From Desulfurellales bacterium (lineage in GTDB: Bacteria > Campylobacterota_A > Desulfurellia > Desulfurellales > Hippeaceae), in NCBI GenBank assembly GCA_027064405.1, contig JAMOPP010000152.1, positions 1 to 8,575 of the forward strand: a stretch of 8,575 nucleotides of DNA, written 5' to 3'. Below, in pieces: positions 6,950-8,575 of this stretch. Each line of letters opens with the position of its first letter. Position 1 is the first letter of the stretch. A program made the translations under genes and the position numbers. The notes beneath the pieces are model-generated. The model had not been told where the DNA came from. It saw only the letters and a program-made list of their open reading frames with translations, and searched no databases.

Positions 6950-7659
6950 AATATCTCCTTATAGTCAAACACAGGACCCTCATCGCAAACCTTCTTCATT
7001 CCGTTTTTTGTTTCAATAACACAACCCAAGCAAACCCCTATTCCGCAAGCCATTCTTGACTCTAAAGAAACCTGCATTTTTGCATTTTTTTCCAAACAAA
7101 TATCCGATAATTTACTCAGCACAACAGAAGGCCCGCATGCATAAATCAAAGTTTCTTCGTCTATTACATCTTTAACCAAATCAATTACGCTACCTTTGTA
7201 ACCGTAGCTTCCATCCATTGTTGCAATATTTCCAAAATCCACGCATACTTCATCTTTTGTGTTAAACCCGAAAAAAGAGTCAAAATCGAACGACCTACCT
7301 TTAAGTTCTTCTTTTAAAAATCTTAAAGGAGCAAAACCTATGCCCCCGCCTACAAGCAAAATTTTTTTACTGTTTACAATTTCAAAGCCGTTGCCCAAAG
7401 GTCCTATCATATCTATAAATTCACCCTTTTGCTTTTTGGCAAGCATTGAGGTTCCTTCTCCGACTATTTTGTATACAATCTCAATATAATCTTTAAAGTA
7501 GGTTATACTAAAAGGTCTTCTTAGAAACGGATAGTTAAAATCGTTTATTTTTACCATAAAAAATTGGCCGGCTCGTGCAGTAAAAAGTCCCGGATTGTCT
7601 ATTTTTATAGACATAACGCTCCCGGCTATTTGCTCATTTTGCAGGATTTGAAGTTTCAT
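6934..7659 (-). CDS. pyrK: Dihydroorotate dehydrogenase B, electron transfer subunit
   Basis: It carries electrons from PyrD's FMN through a 2Fe-2S cluster and FAD to NAD. The protein has 241 residues, slightly shorter than B. subtilis PyrK (about 256). The N-terminal ferredoxin-reductase-like FAD domain has RRPFS at 47-51, GEGT at 67-70 and GPLGNGF at 86-92. The NAD-binding domain has VGGGIGFAPL at 103-112 and ACGP at 174-177. The C-terminal cluster uses Cys205, Cys210, Cys213 and Cys225 (SRMACGIGVCLGC and KVCDEGP), the pattern diagnostic of PyrK. It starts at ATG 7659, 4 bases after the greA stop; the nearest purine-rich site, GAGGAG, lies about 13 bases upstream within greA, so coupling to greA is likely. 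It overlaps pyrD by 16 bases. The pair should form the heterotetramer known for class 1B enzymes. Confidence 0.96.
   Translation of the reverse strand: MKLQILQNEQIAGSVMSIKIDNPGLFTARAGQFFMVKINDFNYPFLRRPFSITYFKDYIEIVYKIVGEGTSMLAKKQKGEFIDMIGPLGNGFEIVNSKKILLVGGGIGFAPLRFLKEELKGRSFDFDSFFGFNTKDEVCVDFGNIATMDGSYGYKGSVIDLVKDVIDEETLIYACGPSVVLSKLSDICLEKNAKMQVSLESRMACGIGVCLGCVIETKNGMKKVCDEGPVFDYKEILWEKM
6955..6960 (-). promoter_or_regulatory. Ribosome binding site deciding the GTG start of pyrD
   Basis: AAGGAG on the minus strand lies 5 bases before GTG at 6949, within the last codons of pyrK. It supports the non-ATG start and the 16-base overlap. Confidence 0.6.
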
Positions 7660-7663
7660 AAAA

Positions 7664-8134
7664 TTAGAGAATCTCCTCTATTTCAAACCTTCTTTTTCCT
7701 GCCGGAACCTTCACTGTAACCTCATCTCCAACCTCTTTTCCAAGTAGAGCCTGTGCTATTGGACTGTTAATCGATATCTTACCGTTATTCGGGTCGGATT
7801 CTTCTTCGCCAACGATAACATAGTCAATTTCAGATTCGTTATCCACATCAAACAGATTGATTTTACATCCAAAACCAACTTTATCTTTGGAAACGGTTTT
7901 GGGATCTATTACCTGCACATTGTTAATCTTCTTAGAAAGCTCCGAAATTCTTTTTTCGATAAGAGCATGTTTCTCCTTGGCTGCATGATACTCTGCATTT
8001 TCGCTTAAATCACCTTTTGCCCTCGCTTCTTCAATCTCCTTTATTATATTAGGTCTTTGATTTTTCTGCAAATCCCTCATCTCTTCAATCATTTTTTCAT
8101 ACCCTTCAGGGGTCATTAAAAATTTTTCAGACAT
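7664..8134 (-). CDS. greA: Transcription elongation factor GreA
   Basis: It binds the secondary channel of RNA polymerase and stimulates cleavage of the RNA end in backtracked complexes. At 156 residues it is full length (E. coli 158). The N-terminal coiled-coil hairpin spans about 8-75, with the tip motif ARAKGDLSENAEYHAAKE at 37-54; Asp42 and Glu45 are the acidic pair that places magnesium in the polymerase active site. The C-terminal FKBP-like domain ends with SPIAQALLGKEVGDEV and the closing strand. GreA rather than GreB is favoured by the small, mildly acidic C-terminal domain. ATG at 8134 follows the carB stop by 3 bases; AGAGG within the last carB codons is 7 bases upstream. Confidence 0.97.
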   Translation of the reverse strand: MSEKFLMTPEGYEKMIEEMRDLQKNQRPNIIKEIEEARAKGDLSENAEYHAAKEKHALIEKRISELSKKINNVQVIDPKTVSKDKVGFGCKINLFDVDNESEIDYVIVGEEESDPNNGKISINSPIAQALLGKEVGDEVTVKVPAGKRRFEIEEIL

Positions 8135-8137
8135 AAA

Positions 8138-8575
8138 TTAACCTCTCTTCTGATAATACTCTTGTATTGAGACAACATTCATAATTTTACCCATTTTTTT
8201 AGCCTCTATCGCTCTTGTGGCGGCTATTGCTCCGGATAAAGTTGTACAATAAGGTATATTCATAGTTAAAGCAGTTCTCCTTATAAAAAACGAATCGTTT
8301 CTTGATCTTTTGCCTGATGGTGTATTAATCAAGAATTGTATATTATTATTTTTCATTTTATCTAAAATATTAGGTCTTCCTTCACTTACTTTTTTAACGT
8401 ATTCAACACCCACACCTTCGTTTCTTAAATATTCATAGGTTCCCTTCGTGCAATAAACCTTAAGACCAAGCTCTATAAGTTTGGAAGCTATCACAACACC
8501 ATGCGGCTTGTCATGGTCTGATAAAGACAAAAAGACATTACCCTTATCAGGAAGTTGCATACCGGAAGCCAACAA
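8138..8575 (-). CDS. carB: Carbamoyl phosphate synthase large subunit, C-terminal part (5' end beyond window)
   Basis: Only the last 145 residues of a protein usually near 1,070 are present. The first codon in the window, TTG, is an internal Leu rather than a start. The visible part is the methylglyoxal-synthase-like allosteric domain, where UMP and, in some bacteria, IMP and ornithine modulate carbamoyl phosphate synthesis. Counting from the window edge, Thr43 and Thr46 (CTKGT), Lys62 (VKKVSEGRP) and Asn84 (LINTPSGK) match in residue and spacing the UMP/IMP pocket residues recalled for E. coli CarB (Thr974, Thr977, Lys993, Asn1015). Feedback control by pyrimidines is therefore likely kept. 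The final conserved box has FIRRTALTMNIPYCTTLSGA. It begins the visible part of the operon, and greA follows after 3 bases. Confidence 0.96.
   Translation of the reverse strand: MLASGMQLPDKGNVFLSLSDHDKPHGVVIASKLIELGLKVYCTKGTYEYLRNEGVGVEYVKKVSEGRPNILDKMKNNNIQFLINTPSGKRSRNDSFFIRRTALTMNIPYCTTLSGAIAATRAIEAKKMGKIMNVVSIQEYYQKRG

Noticed and set aside
6042..7489. Plus-strand open frames opposite pyrD and pyrK (6042-6257, 6330-6641, 6735-7019, 7259-7489)
   Set aside because: The minus-strand reading has complete catalytic motifs; these are antisense shadows.
8138..8575. A stand-alone methylglyoxal synthase at the right edge
   Set aside because: The frame is open through the window edge, the sequence before the fold reads like the CarB linker, and methylglyoxal synthase motifs are not favoured over the UMP-pocket residues of CarB.

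Overview
This AT-rich window comes from a Gram-negative bacterium. Eight of its nine genes lie head to tail on the minus strand in one compact block, read from the right edge leftwards. A ninth gene, also on the minus strand, has its own promoter. Three genes imply an outer membrane and periplasm: a FadL-type outer-membrane protein, a LolA-like periplasmic protein and a leader peptidase. The dihydroorotate dehydrogenase is class 1B with a PyrK flavin/iron-sulfur partner, a type that passes electrons to NAD and is common in anaerobes. Low GC, an envelope and a carB-greA-pyrK-pyrD order would suit a Deferribacterota-like organism (Deferribacter, Calditerrivibrio, Mucispirillum). That assignment is inference from memory, not a search result.

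Layout in transcription order: the 3' end of carB (8575-8138); greA (8134-7664); pyrK (7659-6934); pyrD (6949-6023); a LolA-like exported protein (6084-5548); a two-domain protein joining a nucleosidase-like domain to a spore-photoproduct-lyase-like radical SAM domain (5585-3915); uvrC (3914-2118); and lepB (2061-1426). Gaps are 0 to 4 bases or the genes overlap, by up to 62 bases, until the 56-base gap before lepB. This suggests one transcript with translational coupling. After lepB a 207-base spacer (1219-1425) holds a weak hairpin, a T-rich tract, a sigma70-type promoter and a strong ribosome binding site. These lead into a FadL/OmpP1-family gene that runs off the left edge.

The block starts with pyrimidine synthesis: carbamoyl phosphate synthase and dihydroorotate oxidation, with a transcript-cleavage factor between them. 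It then passes to an exported protein, DNA repair and protein secretion. The gene that stands out is the fusion. Its N-terminal domain keeps counterparts of the three catalytic residues of 5'-methylthioadenosine/S-adenosylhomocysteine nucleosidase. Its C-terminal domain keeps the radical SAM cysteine triad but lacks the cysteine, and one of the two tyrosines, that return a hydrogen atom in true spore photoproduct lyase. A nucleosidase of this family can destroy 5'-deoxyadenosine, the by-product of radical SAM enzymes. The fusion may therefore be a self-clearing radical SAM enzyme that consumes SAM, placed directly before uvrC. No CRISPR array, RNA gene, insertion sequence or integration site was seen.
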